DNA of 64,000 nucleotides from Acanthosoma haemorrhoidale (GCA_930367205.1 OV884014.1:119977768-120041767), one strand, 5' to 3'. Positions 26,236 to 41,098 are shown, counted from the stretch's first letter. The notes: generated by a model from the letters alone, not told the origin. Made by a program: numbers and translations.

Positions 26236-27310
26236 GATCATACGATCGTATGATCAAAGTTATGAGTGAATATGACATCAAATCATGTCAAATATGATAG
26301 TGTGCCGTATCATTTGCACTTATTGTATCACGTGATACAATCGTATGATTGAAGTTAGAGTGAATATACTATTAAATAATGTCGATTATGACAGTGTACT
26401 GTATCATTGGCACTCATTGTATCACGTGATACGATCGTATGATTGAAGACATGAATGAATATAACATCAAATGATGTCGATTATGATAGTGTGCCGCATC
26501 ATTAGCACACATTGTATCACATGATACGATTGTATGATTGAAGTCACGAGTGAATATAACATCAAATGATTTCGAATATGATAATGAACCGCATCATTGG
26601 CAATCATTGTTTCACGTGATACGATCGTATGATTAAAGTTACAGGTGAATATAACATCAAATGATGTCGATTATGATAGTGTACCGCATCATTGGCACTC
26701 ATTATATCACTTGATACGATCGTATGATTGAAGTCACGAGTGAATTTATCATCAAATGATGTTAAATATGATTGTATAATGTGTCATTGGCACACATTGT
26801 ATCACGTGATACGATCGTATGATTAAAGTTACGAGTGAATATAACATCAAATGATGTCGATTATAATAGTGTACCGCATCATTGGCACTCATTATATCAC
26901 GTGATACTATCGTATGATTGAAGTCACGAGTGAATATAACATCAAATAATGCTAAATATGATTGTATAGTGTAGCATTGACACTCATTGTATCACGAGAT
27001 ACGATCGTATGATTGAAGTCACGAGTGAATATAACATCAAATAATGCTAAATATGATTGTATAGTGTAGCATTGACACTCATTGTATCACGAGATACGAT
27101 CGTATGATTAAAGTCACGAGTGAATATAACATCAAATGATGTTGAATATGATTGTATAATGTATCATTAGCACTCATTGTTTCACGTGATACGATCGTAT
27201 GATTAAAGTTACGAGTGAATATACTATTAAATGATGTCGATTATGATAGTGTACCGCATCATTGGCACTAATTGTATCACGTGATACGATCGTATGATCA
27301 AAGCTACGAG
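26236..27310 (+). repeat. Satellite B block B9 (11 x 95 bp + 30)
   Basis: Junction palindrome at 26236-26255. Length 1,075 bp. First of the lineage marked by gattgaagacatgaatg and gatgttaaatatgattg, shared with B10, B11 and B14. Confidence 0.95.
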
Positions 27311-29766
27311 TTAACATAATAGGGCAGGAATTATTGTACCAGCTATGAATTACGCATTTTTGTAATATTCTACTTTTTGACGATATTTTTCTTGTTTTGG
27401 TATGAGGAAATCATAATTGTTCAGGAGCTAACGTACCAGCTATAAAATACTCATATATGTAAAAATTTAACTTTTTGATGACATTTTCCTTGTTTTGGTA
27501 TCAGGAGAACATAATAAGGCAGGAGCTAACGTACTAGCTGAGAAATACGCATTTTTGTAAAAATTTGAGTTTTCGACGATATTTTCCTTGTTTTGGTATC
27601 AGGAGAACATAATGGGGCAGGAGCTAACGTACTAACTATGAAATACGCATTTTCGAAAAATTCGACTTTTTGACGATATTTTCCTTGATTTCGTATCAGG
27701 AGAACATAAAAGAGCAGGAGCTAACGTTCCAGCTATGAAATACCCATTTTTTAAAAATTCGACTTTTTGACGATATTTTCCTTGTTTTCGTATCAGGAGA
27801 ACATAAAAGAGCAGGAGCTAACGTTCCAGCTATGAAATACGCATTTTTGTAAAAATTTGAATTTTAGACGATATTTTCTTTGTTTTGGTATCAGGAGAAC
27901 ATAATGGGACAGGAGCTAACGTACCAGCTATGAAATACGCATTTTTGTAAAAAATTGAGTTTTTGACGATATTATCCTTGATTTCGTATCAGGAGAACAT
28001 AAAAGAGCAGGAGCTAACGTTCCAGCTACAAAAAACGCATTTTTGTAAAAATTTGAATTTTAGACGATATTTTCTTTGTTTTGGTATCAGGAGAACATAA
28101 TGGGGCAGGAGCTGACGTGCTAGCTATGAAATACGCATTTTTTAAAAATTCGACTTTTTGACGATATTTTTCTCGTTTTCGTATCAGGAGAACATAATAG
28201 GGCAGGAGCTAACGTACCAGCTATGAAATACGCAATTTTTGTAAAAATTTGAGTTTTCGACGATATTTTCCTAGTTTTGGTATCAGGAGAACATAATGGG
28301 GCAGGAGCTAACGTACTAGCTATGAAATACGCATTTTCAAAAAATTCGACGATATTTTCCTTGATTTCGTATCAGGAGAACATAAAAGAGCAGGAGCTAA
28401 CGTTCCAGCTATGAAATACCCATTTTTTAAAAATTCGACTTTTTGACGATATTTTCCTTGTTTTGGTATCAGGAGAACATAATGGGGCAGGAGCTGACGT
28501 GCTAGCTATGAAATACGCATTTTTTAAAAATTCGACTTTTTGACGATATTTTTCTCGTTTTCGTATCAGGAGAACATAATAGGGCAGGAGCTAACGTACC
28601 AGCTATGAAATACGCAATTTTTGTAAAAATTTGAGTTTTCGACGATATTTTCCTTGTTTTGGTATCAGGAGAACATAATGGGGCAGGAGCTAACGTACTA
28701 GCTATGAAATACGCATTTTCGAAAAATTCGACGATATTTTCCTTGATTTCGTATCAGGAGAACATAAAAGAGCAGGAGCTAACGTTCCAGCTATGAAATA
28801 CCCATTTTTTAAAAATTCGACTTTTTGACGATATTTTCCTTGTTTTCGTATCAGGAGAACATAATGGGACAGGAGCTAACGTACCAGCTATGAGATACCT
28901 ATTTTTTTTAAATTTGACTTTTTGACGATATTTTTCTGGTTTTCGTATCAGGAGAACATAATAGGGCAGGAGCTAACGTACCAGCTATGAAATACGCAAT
29001 TTTTGTAAAAATTTGAGTTTTCGACGATATTTTCCTTGTTTTGGTATCAGGAGAACATAATGGGGCAGGAGCTAACGTACTAGCTATGAAATACGCATTT
29101 TTGTAAAAATTTGAGTTTTTGACGATATTTTCCTTGATTTCGTATCAGGAGAACATAAAAGAGCAGGAGCTAACGTTCCAGCTACAAAAAACGCATTTTT
29201 GTAAAAATTTGAATTTTAGACGATATTTTCCTTGTTTTGGTATCAGGAGAACATAATGGGGCAGGAGCTAACGTACCAGCTATGAAATACGCATTTTTGT
29301 AAAAATTTGAGTTTTTGACGATATTTTCCTTGATTTCGTATCAGGAGAACATAAAAGAGCAGGAGCTAACGTTCCAGCTACAAAAAACGCATTTTTGTAA
29401 AAATTTGAATTTTAGACGATATTTTCCTTGTTTTAGTATCAGGAGAACATAATGGGACAGGAGCTGACGTACCAGCTATGAGATACCTATTTTTTTTAAA
29501 TTTGACTTTTTGACGATATTTTTCTGGTTTTCGTATCAGGAGAACATAATAGGGCAGGAGCTAACGTCCTAGCTCTAAATACGCATTTTTGTAAAAATTC
29601 GACTTTTTGACGTCATTTTTCTTGTTTTGGTATCAGGAGAACATAATGGGGCAGGTGCTAACGTACAAGCTATGAAATACGCATTTTTGTAAAAATTCAA
29701 CTTTTTTAAAATGTTTTCTTTGTTTTGGTATCAGGAGAACATAAAGGGGCAAGAGCTAACGTACAA
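27311..29766 (+). repeat. Satellite A block A10 (about 25 monomers)
   Basis: Head carries tttttgtaatattctac (a to t), which marks A10 to A13 and A15 to A17. Contains caaaaaattcgacgat and ctagttttgg variants (28,270-28,345) shared with A9. Tail complete. Length 2,456 bp. Confidence 0.95.
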
Positions 29767-30841
29767 GATCATACGATCGTATGATCAAAGTTATGAGTGA
29801 ATATGACATCAAATCATGTCAAATATGATAGTGTGCCGTATCATTTGCACTTATTGTATCACGTGATACAATCGTATGATTGAAGTTAGAGTGAATATAC
29901 TATTAAATAATGTCGATTATGACAGTGTACTGTATCATTGGCACTCATTGTATCACGTGATACGATCGTATGATTGAAGACATGAATGAATATAACATCA
30001 AATGATGTCGATTATGATAGTGTGCCGCATCATTAGCACACATTGTATCACATGATACGATTGTATGATTGAAGTCACGAGTGAATATAACATCAAATGA
30101 TTTCGAATATGATAATGAACCGCATCATTGGCAATCATTGTTTCACGTGATACGATCGTATGATTAAAGTTACAGGTGAATATAACATCAAATGATGTCG
30201 ATTATGATAGTGTACCGCATCATTGGCACTCATTATATCACTTGATACGATCGTATGATTGAAGTCACGAGTGAATTTATCATCAAATGATGTTAAATAT
30301 GATTGTATAATGTGTCATTGGCACACATTGTATCACGTGATACGATCGTATGATTAAAGTTACGAGTGAATATAACATCAAATGATGTCGATTATAATAG
30401 TGTACCGCATCATTGGCACTCATTATATCACGTGATACTATCGTATGATTGAAGTCACGAGTGAATATAACATCAAATAATGCTAAATATGATTGTATAG
30501 TGTAGCATTGACACTCATTGTATCACGAGATACGATCGTATGATTGAAGTCACGAGTGAATATAACATCAAATAATGCTAAATATGATTGTATAGTGTAG
30601 CATTGACACTCATTGTATCACGAGATACGATCGTATGATTAAAGTCACGAGTGAATATAACATCAAATGATGTTGAATATGATTGTATAATGTATCATTA
30701 GCACTCATTGTTTCACGTGATACGATCGTATGATTAAAGTTACGAGTGAATATACTATTAAATGATGTCGATTATGATAGTGTACCGCATCATTGGCACT
30801 AATTGTATCACGTGATACGATCGTATGATCAAAGCTACGAG
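29767..30841 (+). repeat. Satellite B block B10 (11 x 95 bp + 30)
   Basis: Junction palindrome at 29767-29786. Appears identical or nearly identical to B9 at an offset of 3,531 bp, with the same lineage markers (gaagacatgaatg). A recent duplication of one composite A+B unit is the simplest explanation. Confidence 0.95.
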
Positions 30842-31945
30842 TTAACATAATAGGGCAGGAATTATTGTACCAGCTATGAATTACGCATTTTTGTAATATT
30901 CTACTTTTTGACGATATTTTTCTTGTTTTGGTATGAGGAAATCATAATTGTTCAGGAGCTAACGTACCAGCTATAAAATACTCATATATGTAAAAATTTA
31001 ACTTTTTGATGACATTTTCCTTGTTTTGGTATCAGGAGAACATAATAAGGCAGGAGCTAACGTACTAGCTGAGAAATACGCATTTTTGTAAAAATTTGAG
31101 TTTTCGACGATATTTTCCTTGTTTTGGTATCAGGAGAACATAATGGGGCAGGAGCTAACGTACTAACTATGAAATACGCATTTTCGAAAAATTCGACTTT
31201 TTGACGATATTTTCCTTGATTTCGTATCAGGAGAACATAAAAGAGCAGGAGCTAACGTTCCAACTATGAAATACCCATTTTTTAAAAATTCGACTTTTTG
31301 ACGATATTTTCCTTGTTTTCGTATCAGGAGAACATAAAAGAGCAGGAGCTAACGTTCCAGCTATGAAATACGCATTTTTGTAAAAATTTGAATTTTAGAC
31401 GATATTTTCTTTGTTTTGGTATCAGGAGAACATAATGGGACAGGAGCTAACGTACCAGCTATGAAATACGCATTTTTGTAAAAAATTGAGTTTTTGACGA
31501 TATTATCCTTGATTTCGTATCAGGAGAACATAAAAGAGCAGGAGCTAACGTTCCAGCTACAAAAAACGCATTTTTGTAAAAATTTGAATTATAGACGATA
31601 TTTTCTTTGTTTTGGTATCAGGAGAACATAATGGGACAGGAGCTAACGTACCAGCTATGAGATACCTATTTTTTTAAAATTTGACTTTTTGACGATATTT
31701 TTCTGGTTTTCGTATCAGGAGAACATAATAGGGCAGGAGCTAACGTCCTAGCTCTAAATACGCATTTTTGTAAAAATTCGACTTTTGGACGATATTTTTC
31801 TTGTTTTGGTATCAGGAGAACATAATGGGGCAGGTGCTAACGTACAAGCTATGAAATACGCATTTTTGTAAAAATTCAACTTTTTTAAAATGTTTTCTTT
31901 GTTTTGGTATCAGGAGAACATAAAGGGGCAAGAGCTAACGTACAA
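30842..31945 (+). repeat. Satellite A block A11 (about 11 monomers)
   Basis: Head with gtaatattctac. Short interior, then a tail in which the penultimate region reads acttttggacgatattttt near 31780 instead of the usual gacgtcattttt. Length 1,104 bp, the same as A2. Confidence 0.95.
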
Positions 31946-33020
31946 GATCATACGATCGTATGATCAAAGTTATGAGTGAATATGACATCAAATCATGTCA
32001 AATATGATAGTGTGCCGTATCATTTGCACTTATTGTATCACGTGATACAATCGTATGATTGAAGTTAGAGTGAATATACTATTAAATAATGTCGATTATG
32101 ACAGTGTACTGTATCATTGGCACTCATTGTATCACGTGATACGATCGTATGATTGAAGACATGAATGAATATAACATCAAATGATGTCGATTATGATAGT
32201 GTGCCGCATCATTAGCACACATTGTATCACATGATACGATTGTATGATTGAAGTCACGAGTGAATATAACATCAAATGATTTCGAATATGATAATGAACC
32301 GCATCATTGGCAATCATTGTTTCACGTGATACGATCGTATGATTAAAGTTACAGGTGAATATAACATCAAATGATGTCGATTATGATAGTGTACCGCATC
32401 ATTGGCACTCATTATATCACTTGATACGATCGTATGATTGAAGTCACGAGTGAATTTATCATCAAATGATGTTAAATATGATTGTATAATGTGTCATTGG
32501 CACACATTGTATCACGTGATACGATCGTATGATTAAAGTTACGAGTGAATATAACATCAAATGATGTCGATTATAATAGTGTACCGCATCATTGGCACTC
32601 ATTATATCACGTGATACTATCGTATGATTGAAGTCACGAGTGAATATAACATCAAATAATGCTAAATATGATTGTATAGTGTAGCATTGACACTCATTGT
32701 ATCACGAGATACGATCGTATGATTGAAGTCACGAGTGAATATAACATCAAATAATGCTAAATATGATTGTATAGTGTAGCATTGACACTCATTGTATCAC
32801 GAGATACGATCGTATGATTAAAGTCACGAGTGAATATAACATCAAATGATGTTGAATATGATTGTATAATGTATCATTAGCACTCATTGTTTCACGTGAT
32901 ACGATCGTATGATTAAAGTTACGAGTGAATATACTATTAAATGATGTCGATTATGATAGTGTAACGCATCATTGGCACTAATTGTATCACGTGATACGAT
33001 CGTATGATCAAAGCTACGAG
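31946..33020 (+). repeat. Satellite B block B11 (11 x 95 bp + 30)
   Basis: Junction palindrome at 31946-31965. Same lineage as B9 and B10, with a private change, gtgtaacgcatc, near 32960. Confidence 0.95.
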
Positions 33021-35487
33021 TTAACATAATAGGGCAGGAATTATTGTACCAGCTATGAATTACGCATTTTTGTAATATTCTACTTTTTGACGATATTTTT
33101 CTTGTTTTGGTATGAGGAAATCATAATTGTTCAGGAGCTAACGTACCAGCTATAAAATACTCATATATGTAAAAATTTAACTTTTTGATGACATTTTCCT
33201 TGTTTTGGTATCAGGAGAACATAATAAGGCAGGAGCTAACGTACTAGCTGAGAAATACGCATTTTTGTAAAAATTTGAGTTTTCGACGATATTTTCCTTG
33301 TTTTGGTATCAGGAGAACATAATGGGGCAGGAGCTAACGTACTAACTATGAAATACGCATTTTCGAAAAATTCGACTTTTTGACGATATTTTCCTTGATT
33401 TCGTATCAGGAGAACATAAAAGAGCAGGAGCTAACGTTCCAACTATGAAATACCCATTTTTTAAAAATTCGACTTTTTGACGATATTTTCCTTGTTTTCG
33501 TATCAGGAGAACATAAAAGAGCAGGAGCTAACGTTCCAGCTATGAAATACGCATTTTTGTAAAAATTTGAATTTTAGACGATATTTTCTTTGTTTTGGTA
33601 TCAGGAGAACATAATGGGACAGGAGCTAACGTACCAGCTATGAAATACGCATTTTTGTAAAAAATTGAGTTTTTGACGATATTATCCTTGATTTCGTATC
33701 AGGAGAACATAAAAGAGCAGGAGCTAACGTTCCAGCTACAAAAAACGCATTTTTGTAAAAATTTGAATTTTAGACGATATTTTCTTTGTTTTGGTATCAG
33801 GAGAACATAATGGGGCAGGAGCTGACGTGCTAGCTATGAAATACGCATTTTTGTAAAAATTTGAGTTTTTTACGATATTTTCCTTGATTTCGTATCAGGA
33901 GAACATAAAAGAGCAGGAGCTAACGTTCCAGCTACAAAAAACGCATTTTTGTAAAAATTTGAATTTTAGACGATATTTTCTTTGTTTTAGTATCAGGAGA
34001 ACATAATGGGACAGGAGCTAACGTACCAGCTATGAGATACCTATTTTTTTTAAATTTGACTTTTTGACGATATTTTTCTGGTTTTCGTATCAGGAGAACA
34101 TATCAGGGCAGGAGCTAACGTACCAGCTATGAAATACGCAATTTTTGTAAAAATTTGAGTTTTCGACGATATTTTCCTTGTTTTGGTATCAGGAGAACAT
34201 AATGGGGCAGGAGCTGACGTGCTAGCTATGAAATACGCATTTTTTAAAAATTCGACTTTTTGACGATATTTTTCTCGTTTTCGTATCAGGAGAACATAAT
34301 AGGGCAGGAGCTAACGTACCAGCTATGAAATACGCAATTTTTGTAAAAATTTGAGTTTTCGACGATATTTTCCTTGTTTTGGTATCAGGAGAACATAATG
34401 GGGCAGGAGCTAACGTACTAGCTATGAAATACGCATTTTCGAAAAATTCGACGATATTTTCCTTGATTTCGTATCAGGAGAACATAAAAGAGCAGGAGCT
34501 AACGTTCCAGCTATGAAATACCCATTTTTTAAAAATTCGACTTTTTGACGATATTTTCCTTGTTTTCGTATCAGGAGAACATAATGGGGCAGGAGCTGAC
34601 GTACTAGCTATGAAATATGCAATTTTTAAAAATTCGACTTTTTGACGATATTTTCCTGGTTTTCGTATCAGGAGAACATAATAGGGCAGGAGCTAACGTA
34701 CCAGCTATGAAATACGCAATTTTTGTAAAAATTTGAGTTTTCGACGATATTTTCCTTGTTTTGGTATCAGGAGAACATAATGGGGCAGGAGCTAACGTAC
34801 TAGCTATGAAATACGCATTTTTGTAAAAATTTGAGTTTTTGACGATATTTTCCTTGATTTCGTATCAGGAGAACATAAAAGAGCAGGAGCTAACGTTCCA
34901 GCTACAAAAAACGCATTTTTGTAAAAATTTGAATTTTAGACGATATTTTCCTTGTTTTGGTATCAGGAGAACATAATGGGGCAGGAGCTAACGTACCAGC
35001 TATGAAATACGCATTTTTGTAAAAATTTGAGTTTTTGACGATATTTTCCTTGATTTCGTATCAGGAGAACATAAAAGAGCAGGAGCTAACGTTCCAGCTA
35101 CAAAAAACGCATTTTTGTAAAAATTTGAGTTTTCGACGATATTTTCCTTGTTTTGGTATCAGGAGAACATAATGGGGCAGGAGCTAACGTACTAGCTATG
35201 AAATACGCATTTTTGTAAAAATTTGACTTTTTGACGATATTTTTCTGGTTTTCGTATCAGGAGAACATATTAGGGCAGGAGCTAACGTCCTAGCTCTAAA
35301 TACGCATTTTTGTAAAAATTCGACTTTTTGACGTCATTTTTCTTGTTTTGGTATCAGGAGAACATAATGGGGCAGGTGCTAACGTACAAGCTATGAAATA
35401 CGCATTTTTGTAAAAATTCAACTTTTTTAAAATGTTTTCTTTGTTTTGGTATCAGGAGAACATAAAGGGGCAAGAGCTAACGTACAA
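33021..35487 (+). repeat. Satellite A block A12 (about 25 monomers)
   Basis: Contains the private markers gagttttttacgatatt near 33870 and acatatcagggcagg near 34098, which recur in A15, and the latter also in A16 and A17. Tail complete, with acatattagggcagg near 35265. Length 2,467 bp. Confidence 0.95.
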
Positions 35488-36182
35488 GATCATACGATCG
35501 TATGATCAAAGTTATGAGTGAAAATGACATCAAATCATGTCAAATATGATAGTGTGCCGTATCATTTGCACTTATTGTATCACGTGATACAATCGTATGA
35601 TTGAAGTTAGAGTGAATATACTATTAAATAATGTCGATTATGACAGTGTACTGTATCATTGGCACTCATTGTATCACGTGATACGATCGTATGATTGAAG
35701 TCATGAATGAATATAACATCAAATGATGTCGATTATAATAGTGTACCGCATCATTGGCACCCATTATATCACGTGATACTATCGTATGATTGAAGTCACG
35801 AGTGAATATAACATCAAATAATGCTAAATATGATTGTATAGTGTAGCATTGACACTCATTGTATCACGAGATACGATCGTATGATTGAAGTCACGAGAGA
35901 ATATAACATCAAATAATGCTAAATATGATTGTATAGTGTAGCATTGACACTCATTGTATCACGAGATACGATCGTATGATTAAAGTCACGAGTGAATATA
36001 ACATCAAATGATGTTGAATATGATTGTATAATGTATAATTAGCACTCATTGTTTCACGTGATACGATCGTATGATTAAAGTTACGAGTGAATATACTATT
36101 AAATGATGTCGATTATGATAGTGTACCGCATCATTGGCACTAATTGTATCACGTGATACGATCGTATGATCAAAGCTACGAG
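35488..36182 (+). repeat. Satellite B block B12 (7 x 95 bp + 30, shortest B block)
   Basis: Junction palindrome at 35488-35507. Length 695 bp. It carries the marker gtataatgtataattagc seen only in B12, B15 and B16. Compared with those it has lost five whole monomers: the catgaatgaat monomer leads directly into the one with ttataatagtgtaccgc near 35730. Confidence 0.95.
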
Positions 36183-37430
36183 TTAACATAATAGGGCAGG
36201 AATTATTGTACCAGCTATGAATTACGCATTTTTGTAATATTCTACTTTTTGACGATATTTTTCTTGTTTTGGTATGAGGAAATCATAATTGTTCAGGAGC
36301 TAACGTACCAGCTATAAAATACTCATATATGTAAAAATTTAACTTTTTGATGACATTTTCCTTGTTTTGGTATCAGGAGAACATAATAAGGCAGGAGCTA
36401 ACGTACTAGCTGAGAAATACGCATTTTTGTAAAAATTTGAGTTTTCGACGATATTTTCCTTGTTTTCGTATCAGGAGAACATAATGGGGCAGGAGCTGAC
36501 GTACTAGCTATGAAATATGCAATTTTTAAAAATTCGACTTTTTGACGATATTTTCCTGGTTTTCGTATCAGGAGAACATAATAGGGCAGGAGCTAACGTA
36601 CCAGCTATGAAATACGCAATTTTTGTAAAAATTTGAGTTTTCGACGATATTTTCCTTGTTTTGGTATCAGGAGAACATAATGGGGCAGGAGCTAACGTAC
36701 TAGCTATGAAATACGCATTTTTGTAAAAATTTGAGTTTTTGACGATATTTTCCTTGGTTTCGTATCAGGAGAACATAAAAGAGCAGGAGCTAACGTTCCA
36801 GCTACAAAAAACGCATTTTTGGAAAAATTTGAATTTTAGACGATATTTTCCTTGTTTTGGTATCAGGAGAACATAATGGGGCAGGAGCTAACGTACCAGC
36901 TATGAAATACGCATTTTTGTAAAAATTTGAGTTTTTGACGATATTTTCCTTGATTTCGTATCAGGAGAACATAAAAGAGCAGGAGCTAACGTTCCAGCTA
37001 CAAAAAACGCATTTTTGTAAAAATTTGAATTTTAGACGATATTTTCTTTGTTTTAGTATCAGGAGAACATAATAGGGCAGGAGCTAACGTACCAGCTATG
37101 AAATACGCAATTTTTGTAAAAATTTGAGTTTTCGACGATATTTTCCTTGTTTTGGTATCAGGAGAACATAATGGGGCAGGAGCTAACGTACTAGCTATGA
37201 AATACGCATTTTTGTAAAAATTTGAGTTTTTGACGATATTTTCCTTGATTTCGTATCAGGAGAACATAAAAGAGCAGGAGCTAACGTTCCAGCTACAAAA
37301 AACGCATTTTTGTAAAAATTTGAATTTTAGACGATATTTTCCTTGTTTTGGTATCAGGAGAACATAATGGGGCAGGAGCTAACGTACCAGCTATGAAATA
37401 CGCATTTTTGTAAAAATTTGAGTTTATTGG
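36183..37430 (+). repeat. Satellite A block A13 (about 13 monomers, truncated right end)
   Basis: Normal head, then generic monomers. It has no tail monomers and stops in mid-monomer after gtaaaaatttgagttt at about 37425. Five bases of unassigned sequence (attgg, 37426-37430) then lead into the middle of a B monomer. This is the only A to B transition in the window without the junction palindrome. It shares tttttggaaaaattt (36,818-36,835) with A15. Confidence 0.93.
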
Positions 37431-38447
37431 ATGATAGTGTGCCGTATCATTTGCACTTATTGTATCACGTGATACAATCGTATGATTGAAGTTAGAGTGA
37501 ATATACTATTAAATAATGTCGATTATGACAGTGTACTGTATCATTGGCACTCATTGTATCACGTGATACGATCGTATGATTGAAGTCATGAATGAATATA
37601 ACATCAAATGATGTCGATTATGATAGTGTGCCGCATCATTAGCACACATTGTATCACATGATACGATTGTATGATTGAAGTTACGAGTGAATATAACATC
37701 AAATGATTTCGAATATGATAATGAACCGCATCATTGGCAATCATTGTTTCACGTGATACGATCGTATGATTAAAGTTACAGGTGAATATAACATCAAATG
37801 ATGTCGATTATGATAGTGTACCGCATCATTGGCACTCATTATATCACTTGATACGATCGTATGATTGAAGTCACGAGTGAATTTATCATCAAATGATGTT
37901 GAATATGATTGTATAATGTGTCATTGGCACACATTGTATCACGTGATACGATCGTATGATTAAAGTTACGAGTGAATATAACATCAAATGATGTCGATTA
38001 TAATAGTGTACCGCATCATTGGCACTCATTATATCACGTGATACTATCGTATGATTGAAGTCACGAGTGAATATAACATCAAATAATGCTAAATATGATT
38101 GTATAGTGTAGCATTGACACTCATTGTATCACGAGATACGATCGTATGATTGAAGTCACGAGTGAATATAACATCAAATAATGCTAAATATGATTGTATA
38201 GTGTAGCATTGACACTCATTGTTTCACGTGATACGATCGTATGAATAACGTTACGAGTAAATATAACATCAAATGATGTTGAATATGATTGTATAATGTA
38301 TCATTAGCACTCATTGTTTCACGTGATACGATCGTATGATTAAAGTTACGAGTGAATATACTATTAAATGATGTCGATTATGATTGTATAATGTATCATT
38401 GGCACTAATTGTATCACGTGATACGATCGTATGATCAAAGCTACGAG
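37431..38447 (+). repeat. Satellite B block B13 (left-truncated, 1,017 bp)
   Basis: Begins at atgatagtgtgccg, equivalent to position 22176 in B8, so the first 58 bp including the junction palindrome are missing. The rest aligns with B8 at a constant offset of 15,255 bp with a few substitutions (for example cacattgtatc against cacattttatc). The right end and its junction are normal. Confidence 0.95.
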
Positions 38448-41098
38448 TTAACATAATAGGGCAGGAATTATTGTACCAGCTATGAATTACGCATTTTTGT
38501 AAAATTCTACTTTTTGACGATATTTTTCTTGTTTTGGTATGAGGAAATCATAATTGTTCAGGAGCTAACGTACCAGCTATAAAATACTCATATATGTAAA
38601 AATTTAACTTTTTGATGACATTTTCCTTGTTTTGGTATCAGGAGAACATAATAAGGCAGGAGCTAACGTACTAGCTGAGAAATACGCATTTTTGTAAAAA
38701 TTTGAGTTTTCGACGATATTTTCCTTGTTTTGGTATCAGGAGAACATAATGGGGCAGGAGCTAACGTACTAACTATGAAATACGCATTTTCGAAAAATTC
38801 GACTTTTTGACGATATTTTCCTTGATTTCGTATCAGGAGAACATAAAAGAGCAGGAGCTAACGTTCCAACTATGAAATACCCATTTTTTAAAAATTCGAC
38901 TTTTTGACGATATTTTCCTTGTTTTCGTATCAGGAGAACATAAAAGAGCAGGAGCTAACGTTCCAGCTATGAAATACGCATTTTTGTAAAAAATTGAGTT
39001 TTTGACGATATTATCCTTGATTTCGTATCAGGAGAACATAAAAGAGCAGGAGCTAACGTTCCAGCTACAAAAAACGCATTTTTGTAAAAATTTGAATTTT
39101 AGACGATATTTTCTTTGTTTTGGTATCAGGAGAACATAATGGGGCAGGAGCTGACGTGCTAGCTATGAAATACGCATTTTTTAAAAATTCGACTTTTTGA
39201 CGATATTTTTCTCGTTTTCGTATCAGGAGAACATAATAGGGCAGGAGCTAACGTACCAGCTATGAAATACGCAATTTTTGTAAAAATTTGAGTTTTCGAC
39301 GATATTTTCCTTGTTTTGGTATCAGGAGAACATAATGGGGCAGGAGCTAACGTACCAGCTATGAAATACCCATTTTTTAAAAATTCGACTTTTTGACGAT
39401 ATTTTCCTTGTTTTGGTATCAGGAGAACATAATGGGGCAGGAGCTGACGTGCTAGCTATGAAATACGCATTTTTTAAAAATTCGACTTTTTGACGATATT
39501 TTTCTCGTTTTCGTATCAGGAGAACATAATAGGGCAGGAGCTAACGTACCAGCTATGAAATACGCAATTTTTGTAAAAATTTGAGTTTTCGACGATATTT
39601 TCCTTGTTTTGGTATCAGGAGAACATAATGGGGCAGGAGCTAACGTACTAGCTATGAAATACGCATTTTCGAAAAATTCGACGATATTTTCCTTGATTTC
39701 GTATCAGGAGAACATAAAAGAGCAGGAGCTAACGTTCCAGCTATGAAATACCCATTTTTTAAAAATTCGACTTTTTGACGATATTTTCCTTGTTTTCGTA
39801 TCAGGAGAACATAAAAGAGCAGGAGCTAACGTTCCAGCTATGAAATACCCATTTTTTAAAAATTCGACTTTTTGACGATATTTTCCTTGTTTTGGTATCA
39901 GGAGAACATAATGGGGCAGGAGCTGACGTGCTAGCTATGAAATACGCATTTTTTAAAAATTCGACTTTTTGACGATATTTTTCTCGTTTTCGTATCAGGA
40001 GAACATAATAGGGCAGGAGCTAACGTACCAGCTATGAAATACGCAATTTTTGTAAAAATTTGAGTTTTCAACGATATTTTCCTTGTTTTGGTATCAGGAG
40101 AACATAATGGGGCAGGAGCTAACGTACTAGCTATGAAATACGCATTTTCGAAAAATTCGACGATATTTTCCTTGATTTCGTATCAGGAGAACATAAAAGA
40201 GCAGGAGCTAACGTTCCAGCTATGAAATACCCATTTTTTAAAAATTCGACTTTTTGACGATATTTTCCTTGTTTTCGTATCAGGAGAACATAATAGGGCA
40301 GGAGCTAACGTACCAGCTATGAAATACGCAATTTTTGTAAAAATTTGAGTTTTCGACGATATTTTCCTTGTTTTGGTATCAGGAGAACATAATGGGGCAG
40401 GAGCTAACGTACTAGCTATGAAATACGCATTTTTGTAAAAATTTGAGTTTTTGACGATATTTTCCTTGATTTCGTATCAGGAGAACATAAAAGAGCAGGA
40501 GCTAACGTTCCAGCTACAAAAAACGCATTTTTGTAAAAATTTGAATTTTAGACGATATTTTCCTTGTTTTGGTATCAGGAGAACATAATGGGGCAGGAGC
40601 TAACGTACCAGCTATGAAATACGCATTTTTGTAAAAATTTGAGTTTTTGACGATATTTTCCTTGATTTCGTATCAGGAGAACATAAAAGAGCAGGAGCTA
40701 ACGTTCCAGCTACAAAAAACGCATTTTTGTAAAAATTTGAATTTTAGACGATATTTTCCTTGTTTTAGTATCAGGAGAACATAATGGGACAGGAGCTGAC
40801 GTACCAGCTATGAGATACCTATTTTTTTTAAATTTGACTTTTTGACGATATTTTTCTGGTTTTCGTATCAGGAGAACATAATAGGGCAGGAGCTAACGTC
40901 CTAGCTCTAAATACGCATTTTTGTAAAAATTCGACTTTTTGACGTCATTTTTCTTGTTTTGGTATCAGGAGAACATAATGGGGCAGGTGCTAACGTACAA
41001 GCTATGAAATACGCATTTTTGTAAAAATTCAACTTTTTTAAAATGTTTTCTTTGTTTTGGTATCAGGAGAACATAAAGGGGCAAGAGCTAACGTACAA
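38448..41098 (+). repeat. Satellite A block A14 (about 27 monomers)
   Basis: Sister of A9: it shares the missing monomer near 38970 (attgagtttttgacgatatt directly after the ttccagctatg monomer). Interior monomers with gtgctagctatg, cgcaatttttg and cgaaaaattcgacg recur as a group of several monomers. Tail complete. Length 2,651 bp. Confidence 0.95.

Larger units (their letters stand above)
22176..37425 (+). repeat. Left copy of a tandem duplication with 15,255-bp offset
   Basis: Holds B8, A9, B9, A10, B10, A11, B11, A12, B12 and A13. The block lineages reappear in the same order in the right copy from 37431. B8 to A9 and B13 to A14 junctions are 15,255 bp apart, and shared private variants support each pairing (B8/B13, A9/A14, B12/B15). 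The left copy has two more composite units than the right one. Exact extent needs a dot plot. Confidence 0.75.
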
